Assembly (NCBI GenBank): GCA_040756745.1
Contig: JBFLYO010000010.1
Location: 1 to 64,000, forward strand
Direction of reading: 5' to 3'
Length of the DNA stretch: 64,000 nt
From: JBFLYO01 sp040756745
GTDB lineage: Bacteria > Bacteroidota > Ignavibacteria > UBA10030 > UBA6906
The notes beneath the pieces are model-generated. The model was not told the origin of the DNA and did no database searches. It worked only from the letters and a program-made list of their open reading frames with translations. The translations under genes were made by a program, and so were the position numbers. Below are positions 44,864 through 53,942 of this stretch, piece after piece. How positions within the stretch are numbered: the stretch's first letter is position 1; each line of letters opens with the position of its first letter.

Positions 44864-44892
44864 AATATAGAGAAGCGACCCGTGAATTGCAA
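44864..44892 (-). promoter_or_regulatory. Promoter of plsY-gpsA
   Basis: Minus-strand TTGCAA (44887-44892) and TATATT (44864-44869), 17-bp spacer, placed directly after ispD; leader about 48 nt. Confidence 0.55.
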
Positions 44893-44898
44893 GGTTTT

Positions 44899-45597
44899 TC
44901 ACCTCTTGAGCCGTTTCAGCAGCCATTGAGCCAGTTTCATGTCTGCCGGGGTAGTAATCTTGATGTTCCACTCGTCCCCCGGCACGATGCGGACAGGAAT
45001 GCCGAGGCGCTCAACCAGCGAGGCCTCGTCGGTGCCAGCGAACCCTGCTCGCTGCGCCCGACGCTGTGCCCGTCGAAGCATCTCGGTGCGGAAACCCTGC
45101 GGTGTTTGCATCGTCCACAGCGTCTCCCGCGAGGGGGTGTCAAGGAGAAAGCCCCGTCGGCGGGGGCGCTCCATCGCAATCGTCTCCTTGACGGGGAGTG
45201 CAGCAGCAGCCGCTCCGTGACGCACGGCGGAACGAATTACATCACGGATGAGACGGCGGGAGACGAAGGGGCGGGCGGCGTCGTGCACGAGCACGATCCC
45301 TGTGGACGTTCCGCAGGCCGCAAGCCCGTTTCGCACGGAATCCTGACGCGTTCTTCCCCCCTTGACCACGGCAACAACTTTGTCGAACCCGGCCCTCGTC
45401 AGGTGCGCTCGCGTCCGCCGCACGAAGCGGGAGGGCACGACAACGACGATTGAATCAACTTCCCAGAGAGCCTGAAATGCCGCAACTGCATGATCGAGCA
45501 TCGTGGCGTTCCCCAGGGGAGCGAACTGCTTCGGGAGCAACCGCTTCAAGCGTGTGCCTCGCCCGCCGGCGGGGATTACCACCACCACTTCAGGCAT
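44899..45597 (-). CDS. ispD: 2-C-methyl-D-erythritol 4-phosphate cytidylyltransferase
   Basis: A 232-residue enzyme of the MEP isoprenoid pathway, making CDP-methylerythritol. The nucleotide-binding start PAGGRGTRLKRLLPKQF, the VHDAARPFV signature and the GTDEASLVERLG block are all present. It shows that isoprenoids come from the MEP route. The start overlaps the upstream permease by 8 bp. No ispF is fused or adjacent. Confidence 0.95.
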   Translation of the reverse strand: MPEVVVVIPAGGRGTRLKRLLPKQFAPLGNATMLDHAVAAFQALWEVDSIVVVVPSRFVRRTRAHLTRAGFDKVVAVVKGGRTRQDSVRNGLAACGTSTGIVLVHDAARPFVSRRLIRDVIRSAVRHGAAAAALPVKETIAMERPRRRGFLLDTPSRETLWTMQTPQGFRTEMLRRAQRRAQRAGFAGTDEASLVERLGIPVRIVPGDEWNIKITTPADMKLAQWLLKRLKR

Positions 45598-47425
45598 TCT
45601 TCTTCCCGAAGTATTCGATCACAAAGGTGAATTCGGGAAATCGCTTCGGGAGCTTCATGATGCTGAAGACCATCACGCCGATCGCCAACCGGTCGAGCCA
45701 TGAGGAAAGCGGCCACCCGAAATGAATTCGGACGTGCTTGTGGGGAAGTTCGTACTTCAGGACGTAGAGCAGTTCCGTGATACTGTCGAAGAGCCCCTGG
45801 CCGCTGAGCGCAAACCGGTAGTGGTTCTGAGCGAGTCGTTGCGGGATGCCCACCCGGGGAGAATAGAAGCTCACGAATGCGGCGCTGGGGTTTTCCTCCT
45901 CGCCACCTTCCATCGGCCGTTTGAAGTATATTTCCAGAACGTCCCCCGACGATTCCGCCAGCGCGAGGATCATCCGCATCGGATTGTCCGTCAGCGCCGT
46001 CTGGACGTTCTCGGGTGCGCGCTGCTTCGCCACGCGCATGCCCACCATCAGGAGAAACGCCGTCACTCCGAGCCAGAGCGCAAGCCCGTAGGGTTTCGTC
46101 ACAGCCAGATAGACGAGGCAACTGAGCATCAGCACGAACACCACGAATGTCCCGAAGCGTGAAGTATTGTATGCACGGATTTCTTTCGTCCCCGCGCCGT
46201 ACCGGTACATCAGCAGGCTCCCCAGGTTGATCGTGAAACTCGCCACGAGTCCCAGGGCATACATTTCTGCCAGGATCTTCTGGCTCCCTCCCGTCACAAA
46301 GATGATCAATGAGAAAAACGTCGCGCTCAGGATGTGCACGCGATAGAGCGACTGCCGGTTATTGGTCTTAATGATCCAGTGGAAGTTGTATCGATGGGCC
46401 ACTCGCTCGATCAGCTCGCTGGACGCAACGTAGGCGGTATTGACTGCCATGATGAGGGCAATGCTCGCAATCGCGCCCACCGCGAGGCCGAAGGGGAGCC
46501 CGTTCAGGGCAGCGCCGAATTGCGTCAGAAGGTCGGTTTCAAACTCCGCCGGACTCAGGCCCGAGCTGAGAACGAGCGCGGAGATCAGCGGAGTGAAGAT
46601 ACCCGTCGTGAGCGCCAGAAAAATGTACGCCTTGCCGATATCGCGCCACGACTTCACCAGCCCGGCGGTCTGCACCACCGACTCGATGCCGGAATAGGCG
46701 AGGATACAGCTCGCGATGCCGACGATGACGTAGCCGTAGCCTCCGAACAATCCTCCCTCACTCACCCGGACGCCCACGTCGCTGAAACTCCTCCCGATGA
46801 CACCCCACGACGCAGGAGACGCCTCGTAGAGGGCCGAGGCGAGCAGCGTCAACAGGACGAGGGTCACAACGAAAAAAATGCCGAACGTGAACCGGGCGTT
46901 TTCCTTGATCCCCAGGATGTTCAAGCCGGCGATGGCCCACACGATGCCGAACTGGATCAGGAGCTTCTCCGGCTGAGTGAGCGTGATGTACGTGAGGCCA
47001 TTCTCCACGGCGCTCACGGTGGAGATGCAGGCGGTCAGGACGTAATCAACAAGAATGGATGCCACCGCAATGAACGAAAACGTCGGGCCGAGTACCAGGT
47101 AGGAGAACGAATAAACTCCTCCCCCTTTGATGTTGTGGTGCTCGAGGATCTCGGCGATCTCGACCATGCGGGTGGTGAGGAACCGCATGAGCAACGAGGT
47201 CAACGCGATGAACGCGATCGCGTGCGTGCCGATGAACCGGAATGCCTCGCTCGGCGCGTAAAAGATGGACGTCGTCTCGTCCATCAGCGTGATGACCGCG
47301 ATGGAAAGAAAGGTCAGCCACCAACGGCCCCCGCTAAAATACGACAGGAGGTTTTTCTTCCGGAGGAGCCAAAGGAAGAGCCCGATGATGCCCGCGTTCA
47401 GCAGGGCAAGCAGGACGAGTTTCAT
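45590..47425 (-). CDS. APC-type permease with a C-terminal soluble domain
   Basis: A 611-residue protein. Residues about 1-440 form 12 or more transmembrane helices of the APC type (GGGVYSFSYLVLGPTFSFIAV; YSGIESVVQTAGLVKSW). Residues about 470-611 are a soluble extension with mixed alpha/beta character (PRVGIPQRLAQNHYRF; HKHVRIHFGWPLSSWLDR) that I do not recognise. It may be a regulatory domain, as in permeases with C-terminal USP-like tails. The N-terminus lacks the usual cytosolic segment and the first helix resembles a short leader. Substrate unknown. Confidence 0.82.
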   Translation of the reverse strand: MKLVLLALLNAGIIGLFLWLLRKKNLLSYFSGGRWWLTFLSIAVITLMDETTSIFYAPSEAFRFIGTHAIAFIALTSLLMRFLTTRMVEIAEILEHHNIKGGGVYSFSYLVLGPTFSFIAVASILVDYVLTACISTVSAVENGLTYITLTQPEKLLIQFGIVWAIAGLNILGIKENARFTFGIFFVVTLVLLTLLASALYEASPASWGVIGRSFSDVGVRVSEGGLFGGYGYVIVGIASCILAYSGIESVVQTAGLVKSWRDIGKAYIFLALTTGIFTPLISALVLSSGLSPAEFETDLLTQFGAALNGLPFGLAVGAIASIALIMAVNTAYVASSELIERVAHRYNFHWIIKTNNRQSLYRVHILSATFFSLIIFVTGGSQKILAEMYALGLVASFTINLGSLLMYRYGAGTKEIRAYNTSRFGTFVVFVLMLSCLVYLAVTKPYGLALWLGVTAFLLMVGMRVAKQRAPENVQTALTDNPMRMILALAESSGDVLEIYFKRPMEGGEEENPSAAFVSFYSPRVGIPQRLAQNHYRFALSGQGLFDSITELLYVLKYELPHKHVRIHFGWPLSSWLDRLAIGVMVFSIMKLPKRFPEFTFVIEYFGKKNA

Positions 47426-47449
47426 ACCGACGCGCCCGTGGGGTGGGAC

Positions 47450-48487
47450 TTACTGGAGCAGCATCGCGTCGCCGTAGCTGTAGAAGCGGTACCCTTCCTT
47501 GATGGCCTTCTTGTAGGCTTTCATCAGGAGGTCACGCCCCACGAATGCGGAGGCGAGCATCAGGAGCGTCGATTCCGGCATGTGGAAATTCGTGATCAAC
47601 TTGTCTGTGATCTTGAAGTCGTACGGCGGGAAAATGAACTTGTCGGTCCATCCCCGGTTGGCCTTCAGGTGTCCGTCGGTGGTCACGCTCGACTCGAGCG
47701 CCCGGCAGGTGCTCGTGCCGCAGACCACGACGCTGCACCGGCTGTCGATGGTTTTGTTGACCGCCAGCTCTGTGCTCTCCGGGATTTCGTAGTACTCGGA
47801 GTCCATTTTGTGCTTGGTAAGGTCTTCGACCTCCACGGGCCTGAAAGAGCCGAGGCCGACGTGCAGCACTACAGGGACGACCTTCACGCCTTTCCGCCTG
47901 AGCGTTCCCAGCAACCGCCGCGTGAAGTGGAGACCCGCCGTCGGTGCCGCCACGGCGCCGATGCTTTTCGCAAAAACGGTCTGGTAGGTCTCCTTGTCTT
48001 TCTCCGTCGGCTCCCGCTTGATGTAGTACGGCAGCGGCATCTTGCCGATCCGGTCGATGATCCGGAAGAAGTCCCCCTGCACGTTGAAGCGCACGGTGCG
48101 TCCGCGTGACGTGGTGTTGTCAATGACCTCGCACCAGAGCTTCCCTTCGTCGAAGAAGATCTTATTGCCGATCCGCACCTTGCGGGCGGGGTCGACGATG
48201 ACGTCCCAGATGTTCTCTTCCTTGTTCAGCTCGCGGAGGAGAAAGACTTCGATCTTTGCGTTGGTCTTTTCCTTTCTCCCGAAGAGGCGCGCCGGGAAAA
48301 CCTTGGTCTCATTGACCACCAGGCAATCCCCTTTCTTGAAGAACCTGCCGATTTCCGAGAACCGCAGGCCCTTGATTGACTCATCGACGCGCGTGACCAC
48401 CATGAGTCGCGCACTGTCCCGCGGATGTGCGGGATGCTTGGCGATGAGATTGCGGGGTAGCGGATATCGAAAGTCTGAGAGCTTCAT
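47450..48487 (-). CDS. queA: tRNA preQ1 ribosyltransferase-isomerase
   Basis: A 345-residue enzyme that transfers the ribosyl part of S-adenosylmethionine to preQ1 in tRNA, giving epoxyqueuosine. The family start MKLSDFRYPLPRNLIAKHP, the GAVAAPTAGLHFT block and the ITNFHMPEST-like block (LITNFHMPESTLLML) are intact. ATG 48487 with GAGGAG upstream is preferred; a TTG two codons earlier is closer to that Shine-Dalgarno. It is 24 bp before the permease gene. Confidence 0.96.
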   Translation of the reverse strand: MKLSDFRYPLPRNLIAKHPAHPRDSARLMVVTRVDESIKGLRFSEIGRFFKKGDCLVVNETKVFPARLFGRKEKTNAKIEVFLLRELNKEENIWDVIVDPARKVRIGNKIFFDEGKLWCEVIDNTTSRGRTVRFNVQGDFFRIIDRIGKMPLPYYIKREPTEKDKETYQTVFAKSIGAVAAPTAGLHFTRRLLGTLRRKGVKVVPVVLHVGLGSFRPVEVEDLTKHKMDSEYYEIPESTELAVNKTIDSRCSVVVCGTSTCRALESSVTTDGHLKANRGWTDKFIFPPYDFKITDKLITNFHMPESTLLMLASAFVGRDLLMKAYKKAIKEGYRFYSYGDAMLLQ

Positions 48488-48520
48488 GGGCAATCTGCTC
48501 CTCTGAACATGTGTGTACTC

Positions 48521-48549
48521 CGGGCGCCCCGGAATTGCCGGGACGCCCG
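48521..48549. terminator. Hairpin between ppdK and queA
   Basis: Stem CGGGCG-C-CCCGG with one mismatch around a 5-nt loop. The T-run (TTTT) is on the plus-strand side, so on the minus strand it would act without a U-tract, perhaps only reducing read-through from ppdK into queA. Confidence 0.45.
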
Positions 48550-48571
48550 TTTTGCGGCGCCGGTGGTGTTC

Positions 48572-51334
48572 CTACCTGCGCCGCGCGGCAGATTTGCGCG
48601 CCGCAGCCGATTTCTTCCCTCCGGCGGGTCCATCGGCAAGTGCTGCACGTGCCGCCGCAAGACGAGCGATCGGCACCCGGAAAGGAGAACAGCTCACGTA
48701 ATTCTGGTTGATCTGGTGACAGAATTCCACGCTCGACGGTTCGCCGCCGTGTTCGCCGCAGATGCCGACCTTGAGGTCCGGGCGCACTCCCCGTCCCTTC
48801 TCGATGGCGACCTTCATCAGCTGGCCAACGCCCGTCCGGTCAAGCACTTCGAAAGGATCTTTCGGATAGATCTCCTTTTCGACATACGGGATCAGGAACC
48901 GTCCCGCATCGTCACGGCTGACGCCGAGTGTCGTCTGCGTCAGGTCATTGGTGCCGAAGCTGAAGAACTCCGCCACGGACGCGATCTCGTCGGCCGTGAG
49001 TGCGCCCCGCGGCACTTCGATCATCGTTCCCACGAGATAATGGAACTTCGTCCCCTTCTCCTTCATCACTTCGGCAGCCACCCGGCGAACGATCGCCTCC
49101 TGGTGCGCGAGCTCCCTGACGTTGCCGACGAGGGGGATCATAATCTCCGGTTCCACCTTAATGCCGCGTGCCTGGCATTCGGCCGCCGCTTCAAAGATCG
49201 CCCGCGACTGCATTTCCGTAATCTCGGGGAAGATGATCCCGAGGCGGCAGCCGCGGAACCCGAGCATGGGGTTGAACTCATGCAGACCCTCAACCCGCTG
49301 GTGCACCTTCTCGTAGGTGATCCCCATCTCCTGCGCCAGCTTGCGCTGCGCGGGCTCTTCGTGGGGGACGAACTCATGCAGCGGCGGGTCGATCGTCCGT
49401 ATCGTCACCGGCCTTCCGTTCATGGCCTCGAAGATCCCCTCGAAGTCCCGTCGCTGAAGCGGCAGGAGCTTCGCGAGGGCCGCCTTGCGCTCTTCCACGG
49501 TATCGGCGAGGATCATTTCGCGCATCGGACCGATCTTCCCTTCGCCGAAGAACATGTGCTCCGTCCGGCAAAGGCCGATCCCTTCCGCCCCGAAGGCGAC
49601 CGCGTTGGCGGCCTGGTCGGGCTGGTCGGCGTTCGTTCTGATCTTGAGCCGGCGGTACTTGTCCGCCCACCGCATCACTTTGGCGTATTCCTGGTACACA
49701 GGCGCTGCCTTCGGATCGAGCGTCTTATCCACCAGCACCTGGAGCACTTCGGACGGCTTCGTGGCGACCTTCCCTTCGATCACCTCCCCGCTCGTCCCAT
49801 CGATCGAGATCCAGTCTCCTTCCCGGATCGTCTTCCCATTCACCCGCATCGTGTGTGTCGCATAGTCGATGCCGAGCGCCGAGCACCCTGCGACGCAAAC
49901 CTTGCCCATCTGACGGGCGACCAGCGCCGCGTGTGACGTCATCCCGCCGCGGGCAGTCAGGATGCCTTCGGCTGCATCCATCCCCTTGATGTCCTCCGGC
50001 GAGGTCTCAATGCGGGTCAGGATCACCTGCTCGCCCCGCTTCTCCCAGGTCTCTGCATCGGGCGCATTGAACACCACGCGTCCGGTCGCTGCACCCGGGC
50101 CGGCATTCAGTCCCTTCGCGAGCAGCCGTCCTCCTTTGACCGCTGATTCCTTCTCCTTCATGTCGAAGACCGGCCGCAGCAGCTGGTTCAGCTGATCCGG
50201 TTCGACGCGCTGCAGCGCCTCGCGGTCGGTGATCAGCTTCTCAGCCACCATGTCCACCGCGATCTTGATGGCCGCAAACGCCGTCCGCTTCCCGACCCGG
50301 CACTGCAGCATGTAGAGGATCCCCTCCTGGATGGTAAACTCGATGTCCATCATGTCGCGGTAATGCCTCTCGAGCGTCAGCCGGATCTTGTCGAGCTGCC
50401 TGTAGAGTTTCGGGTTCTTCGCGGCAAGATCCTCGATCGGGAGAGGCGTCCGGATGCCCGCCACGACATCCTCTCCCTGCGCATTCATCAGGTACTCCCC
50501 GTAGAACCGGTTCTCGCCGGTCGCTGCATCGCGCGTGAAGGCGACCCCCGTGCCGGAGGATTCGCCCATGTTGCCAAACACCATCGACTGCACGTTCACG
50601 GCCGTTCCCCACCACTCGGGAATGTCGTACAGCTTTCGGTATGCGATTGCTCGTTCATTCATCCACGAGCCGAACACAGCACCGATGGCGCCCCAGAGTT
50701 GCTTCATCGGGTCTTCGGGGAACTCGTGACCGGTTTTCTCCCGGATCGCCTGCTTGAACCGGCCGACCAGCTCCTTCATGTCCTCGGAGCTCAGGTCGGT
50801 ATCAAGATGAACGCCCCGCTCCTTCTTCTTCGCTTCGATGATCGCCTCGAAGGGGTCGATTTCATCCTTGTGGACCGGCTTCAGGCCGAGGACCACGTCG
50901 CCGTACATCTGCACGAAGCGGCGATACGAGTCGTACACAAAACGGGAGTTGTTGGTCTTCGCGATGAGACCCCCGGCCACTGTGTCGTTCATGCCGAGAT
51001 TGAGGATGGTGTCCATCATCCCCGGCATCGATGCGCGCGCGCCGGAGCGCACGGAGACCAGCAAGGGGTTCGTGGGGTCTCCGAAGCGTGCGCCCATGGC
51101 CGCTTCCACTTTTTTGAGCGCGGCCTTGACGTCCGCCGCGAGGGATTTCGGGTAGGTCCGTTTGTTGGCGTAGTAGTGGGTGCAGACTTCCGTTGAAATC
51201 GTGAATCCCGCCGGGACCGGCAGGCCAATGTTGGTCATTTCCGCGAGGTTGGCTCCCTTGCCGCCGAGGAGTCCTTTCATTTCCGCCTTCCCCTCGGCTT
51301 TCCCCTTGCCGAAAAAATACACGTATTTCTTCAT
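48572..51334 (-). CDS. ppdK: Pyruvate, phosphate dikinase
   Basis: A 920-residue enzyme interconverting pyruvate, ATP and phosphate with PEP, AMP and PPi. N-terminal nucleotide-binding domain (GGKGANLAEMTNIGLPVPAGF), central phosphohistidine domain (GGMTSHAALVARQMGKVCV, catalytic His) and C-terminal PEP/pyruvate barrel with FGTNDLTQTTLG are all present. The last 18 residues are Lys/Arg/Ala-rich (KKSAAARKSAARRR), an unusual basic tail. AAGGA precedes ATG 51334. It links to hppA through PPi and to cstA through pyruvate. Confidence 0.97.
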   Translation of the reverse strand: MKKYVYFFGKGKAEGKAEMKGLLGGKGANLAEMTNIGLPVPAGFTISTEVCTHYYANKRTYPKSLAADVKAALKKVEAAMGARFGDPTNPLLVSVRSGARASMPGMMDTILNLGMNDTVAGGLIAKTNNSRFVYDSYRRFVQMYGDVVLGLKPVHKDEIDPFEAIIEAKKKERGVHLDTDLSSEDMKELVGRFKQAIREKTGHEFPEDPMKQLWGAIGAVFGSWMNERAIAYRKLYDIPEWWGTAVNVQSMVFGNMGESSGTGVAFTRDAATGENRFYGEYLMNAQGEDVVAGIRTPLPIEDLAAKNPKLYRQLDKIRLTLERHYRDMMDIEFTIQEGILYMLQCRVGKRTAFAAIKIAVDMVAEKLITDREALQRVEPDQLNQLLRPVFDMKEKESAVKGGRLLAKGLNAGPGAATGRVVFNAPDAETWEKRGEQVILTRIETSPEDIKGMDAAEGILTARGGMTSHAALVARQMGKVCVAGCSALGIDYATHTMRVNGKTIREGDWISIDGTSGEVIEGKVATKPSEVLQVLVDKTLDPKAAPVYQEYAKVMRWADKYRRLKIRTNADQPDQAANAVAFGAEGIGLCRTEHMFFGEGKIGPMREMILADTVEERKAALAKLLPLQRRDFEGIFEAMNGRPVTIRTIDPPLHEFVPHEEPAQRKLAQEMGITYEKVHQRVEGLHEFNPMLGFRGCRLGIIFPEITEMQSRAIFEAAAECQARGIKVEPEIMIPLVGNVRELAHQEAIVRRVAAEVMKEKGTKFHYLVGTMIEVPRGALTADEIASVAEFFSFGTNDLTQTTLGVSRDDAGRFLIPYVEKEIYPKDPFEVLDRTGVGQLMKVAIEKGRGVRPDLKVGICGEHGGEPSSVEFCHQINQNYVSCSPFRVPIARLAAARAALADGPAGGKKSAAARKSAARRR

Positions 51335-51377
51335 TGCGCTTCCTTGTGAGTGATGGTATGACGTAGAGCGTGGTGCA

Positions 51378-52079
51378 TTACACTGATTTGCGGGACGCGA
51401 TGGCAGCCCCGAACCGTTCCATGACGTTTTTCGCGAACGGACTTCCCGTATCGCTCAGCCGTTCCGGATGCCACTGGAGCAGGAGCAGGAACGGACGGCC
51501 CGCCGGGCTCGCCCATTCCAATCCTTCCACGACGCCGTCGTCCGACCTGGCCGATACCGCGAGACCGCGGCCCACAGTATCCACTGCCTGATGGTGCGAC
51601 GTGTTGATCATTCCCCGCTCGACCCCTACGACACCGTGCAGGAACGAGCCCGCGGTAACTGCCACGCCGTGAAGTCGCTCGGTCGCATCTCCCCGCCGGT
51701 GACTCGGGAATCCCGCTTCTTCGATGTCGGGAAAGAGCGATCCCCCCAGGGCAACGTTGAACACCTGGGCGCCGCGGCAGATCGCGAGCGCGGGGAGTCC
51801 GCGTTCCATGACTTCTTTGATGATGTCGAATTCAAACAGATCCCGTCCGATGCTCACCTCGCGGGCGGTCCCGGCCGCATCGTCTCGGCCGTAAAATTTC
51901 GGATGCACATCTCCGCCGCCGCTCAACAGGACCGCATCGCAGTGTCCGATCTCCGAAAAATTGCCGGTGACGCACGAGAGTTTCTGGACCTCGGCTCCCG
52001 GCATCCATCGGTGCACGAGGGAAACGTAGTTCAGGTACGTCGCATCATCCCGCATGGGGTCGGTAATCCCGATCACCAT
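51378..52079 (-). CDS. Class I glutamine amidotransferase-like hydrolase (peptidase C26)
   Basis: A 233-residue protein of the gamma-glutamyl-GABA hydrolase/PuuD group. The nucleophile elbow AICRGAQVFNVALGG has Cys101; His204 and Glu206 in LQWHPE complete the triad; LLSGGGDVHP precedes. It would release ammonia or cleave gamma-glutamyl bonds. ATG 52079 shares one base with the lpxK stop (TGATG), so it is translationally coupled to lpxK. An upstream in-frame start would lie within lpxK. The target compound is unknown. Confidence 0.88.
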   Translation of the reverse strand: MVIGITDPMRDDATYLNYVSLVHRWMPGAEVQKLSCVTGNFSEIGHCDAVLLSGGGDVHPKFYGRDDAAGTAREVSIGRDLFEFDIIKEVMERGLPALAICRGAQVFNVALGGSLFPDIEEAGFPSHRRGDATERLHGVAVTAGSFLHGVVGVERGMINTSHHQAVDTVGRGLAVSARSDDGVVEGLEWASPAGRPFLLLLQWHPERLSDTGSPFAKNVMERFGAAIASRKSV

Positions 52080-53119
52080 CAGGCGGCACCCCTTTCCAGG
52101 CATTCGTCGATCATCCGCTCCAACGTTTCGCTCCCCTGCGTGAAGCTCAGTGCAAGCCGGGCAACACGCAGCGGCGGCCCGCGCCGGAGTTCATCCATTG
52201 CATCCGGCAGAGCGGCCAGCCGCGCATGATCCTTCTCCGTCGTGATGATTGCGTCGCATCCGAGACGTTTCGTCTCGCGGACGATGCCGGCTGCCTCACG
52301 CCGCGTGTATATATGGTGATCACCAAACCTCAACTCTCCTGCAAGCTCCACACCCGCCTCTTTCAGCGTCCGAATGAACTGCACATGATCGCCGATTCCG
52401 CTGAAGGCAAGCACGCGTCCCGTGGGGAAACCTGCGGCACCTCCACCAGCATCACAAAATCCAGCGATCCGGTTCCGGCAGAGCGCCGTCTTTCCTTGGA
52501 CCTCAAGCGGCAGTTCCCTGCTCCACGCCGGCAACTCATCCCCTTCGACCCGCGTGAAGACCAACAGCGACGCTCTGCGCAGCGCGGAGAGCCATTCCCT
52601 TCGCGTGCCTGCCGGAAGAAGTGGCTCGCGACGAATGTTGACCCTCGCATCGAGGACGACGATATCGAGATCTCTTCGGAGATGCCGATGCTGAAAGCCA
52701 TCGTCCATGACGATCGCATTGGCGCGACATTCCTTCACTGCAATCGCAGCCGCATCCGCACGGCGCTCGCCGACGACGACCGACGCCCCGGGATATGTGC
52801 CGGCAATCTGCACCGGCTCATCGCCTCCGGCGGCGGCGTCCACCAGCACAGTCCCGGATCGCGACACGACAACAACACCACGCGACCGGCGGCCGTATCC
52901 TCTGCTCACTACCGCCGGCATCTTGCCCTTTGCAAGCAGCCGCCCGACGATCTCCCCGACCAGCGGCGTCTTCCCTGTTCCGCCTGCCGTCAAGTTTCCC
53001 ACGGAGATCACCGGAACCCCTGCGGACGTCGCTGGCAGAAGACCGATATCGAAAGCCCGGTTCCTCACCGCGACCATCATTCCGTAGAGCCATGATGCGG
53101 GAACAAGCAGGCGTCTCAT
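52079..53119 (-). CDS. lpxK: Tetraacyldisaccharide 4'-kinase
   Basis: A 346-residue membrane-associated kinase that phosphorylates the 4' position of the lipid A disaccharide. The P-loop region VGNLTAGGTGKTPLV, then VVSRGYGR and the C-terminal TTEKDHARL block, are typical of LpxK. The N-terminal helix (LLVPASWLYGMMVAVRN) should anchor it in the membrane. lpxB lies two genes upstream, giving two consecutive lipid A steps in one unit, separated only by a TPR lipoprotein. Confidence 0.95.
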   Translation of the reverse strand: MRRLLVPASWLYGMMVAVRNRAFDIGLLPATSAGVPVISVGNLTAGGTGKTPLVGEIVGRLLAKGKMPAVVSRGYGRRSRGVVVVSRSGTVLVDAAAGGDEPVQIAGTYPGASVVVGERRADAAAIAVKECRANAIVMDDGFQHRHLRRDLDIVVLDARVNIRREPLLPAGTRREWLSALRRASLLVFTRVEGDELPAWSRELPLEVQGKTALCRNRIAGFCDAGGGAAGFPTGRVLAFSGIGDHVQFIRTLKEAGVELAGELRFGDHHIYTRREAAGIVRETKRLGCDAIITTEKDHARLAALPDAMDELRRGPPLRVARLALSFTQGSETLERMIDECLERGAA

Positions 53120-53132
53120 GGCCCCTGGTAAC

Positions 53133-53942
53133 TCATTTCCCGTAGCCGGCTTCCCTCAGCTGGCGTTCAACCTGCTGGAGCTTCTCTGCGGCGCCGTAGG
53201 TGGTGTGCAGGCGTTTCAGAAGCAGGAGCATGCCGACCTTGTCGTCCAGGAGACGCTTGCGATCACCTTTTGCCGCAGTGTGTAGTTTGGCCTCGACTGC
53301 CTGCACCCCTGCCGTCAGAGTTCGCTCGGCTGTCTGATCCCGGTCGAGCTTCATGTACGCGCGTCCCATCTGCCTGTAGAAGCCGCCGAGATAGGGCGAA
53401 TCCTTGAATCTCTGTATTGCCTCCTTCTGCGATTTGATCACCCCCTGCCAGTCCTCTGCCTCGTAGCACGCAAGGCCCAGATTATAGAATTGCCGTCCGT
53501 AGGGGTAGCGCTCAACGTTCTTCCGTGCGTATTTCAGGAACGTCTTGCTATCATCGAGTGCCACGGCGATTTCGCACAGCCGTTCGTAGACCGATGCATC
53601 GCTGTTGCCGAGCGCTTCAGCTCTCGCGAACCATGCTCGCGCGAGCCGGAAATACTCGATGCGTCGGGGGTTATTCTCTCCTTCTTCGCGCACACCCTTG
53701 TCGTAATAGAGACTGCCCAGGTCCGTCGCTGGCGCAACGTATGTAGAATCCATTGAGGCGGCGCGCCTGAGCTCTGCCTCGGCCTTGTCCAGTTCCATGG
53801 AAAGATAGAGCTGATGGCCCCGCTGGTACACAATCTCCCTCGATTCAATGGCGGTGCTCGTGGAGGATTCTCCTGACGGCCCGCACGAGGCCAGGACGAC
53901 TATGGGGAAGAAAAGGCATGCCCGACCGGCCAATGAATTCAT
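53133..53942 (-). CDS. TPR-repeat lipoprotein
   Basis: A 269-residue protein with a lipoprotein signal peptide (about 1-20, lipobox VLASC with Cys20) followed by about four or five tetratricopeptide-like helical pairs (YLSMELDKAEAELRRAASM; YNLGLACYEAEDWQGVIKS). TPR lipoproteins act as scaffolds in envelope assembly. ATG 53942 overlaps the lpxB stop by 4 bp (ATGA), so it is part of the lpx operon. Precise role unknown. Confidence 0.85.
   Translation of the reverse strand: MNSLAGRACLFFPIVVLASCGPSGESSTSTAIESREIVYQRGHQLYLSMELDKAEAELRRAASMDSTYVAPATDLGSLYYDKGVREEGENNPRRIEYFRLARAWFARAEALGNSDASVYERLCEIAVALDDSKTFLKYARKNVERYPYGRQFYNLGLACYEAEDWQGVIKSQKEAIQRFKDSPYLGGFYRQMGRAYMKLDRDQTAERTLTAGVQAVEAKLHTAAKGDRKRLLDDKVGMLLLLKRLHTTYGAAEKLQQVERQLREAGYGK

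Noticed and set aside
46334..49936. Long plus-strand open frames (46334-48109 and 48509-49936)
   Set aside because: Antisense to the APC permease, queA and ppdK, with no protein-family features.
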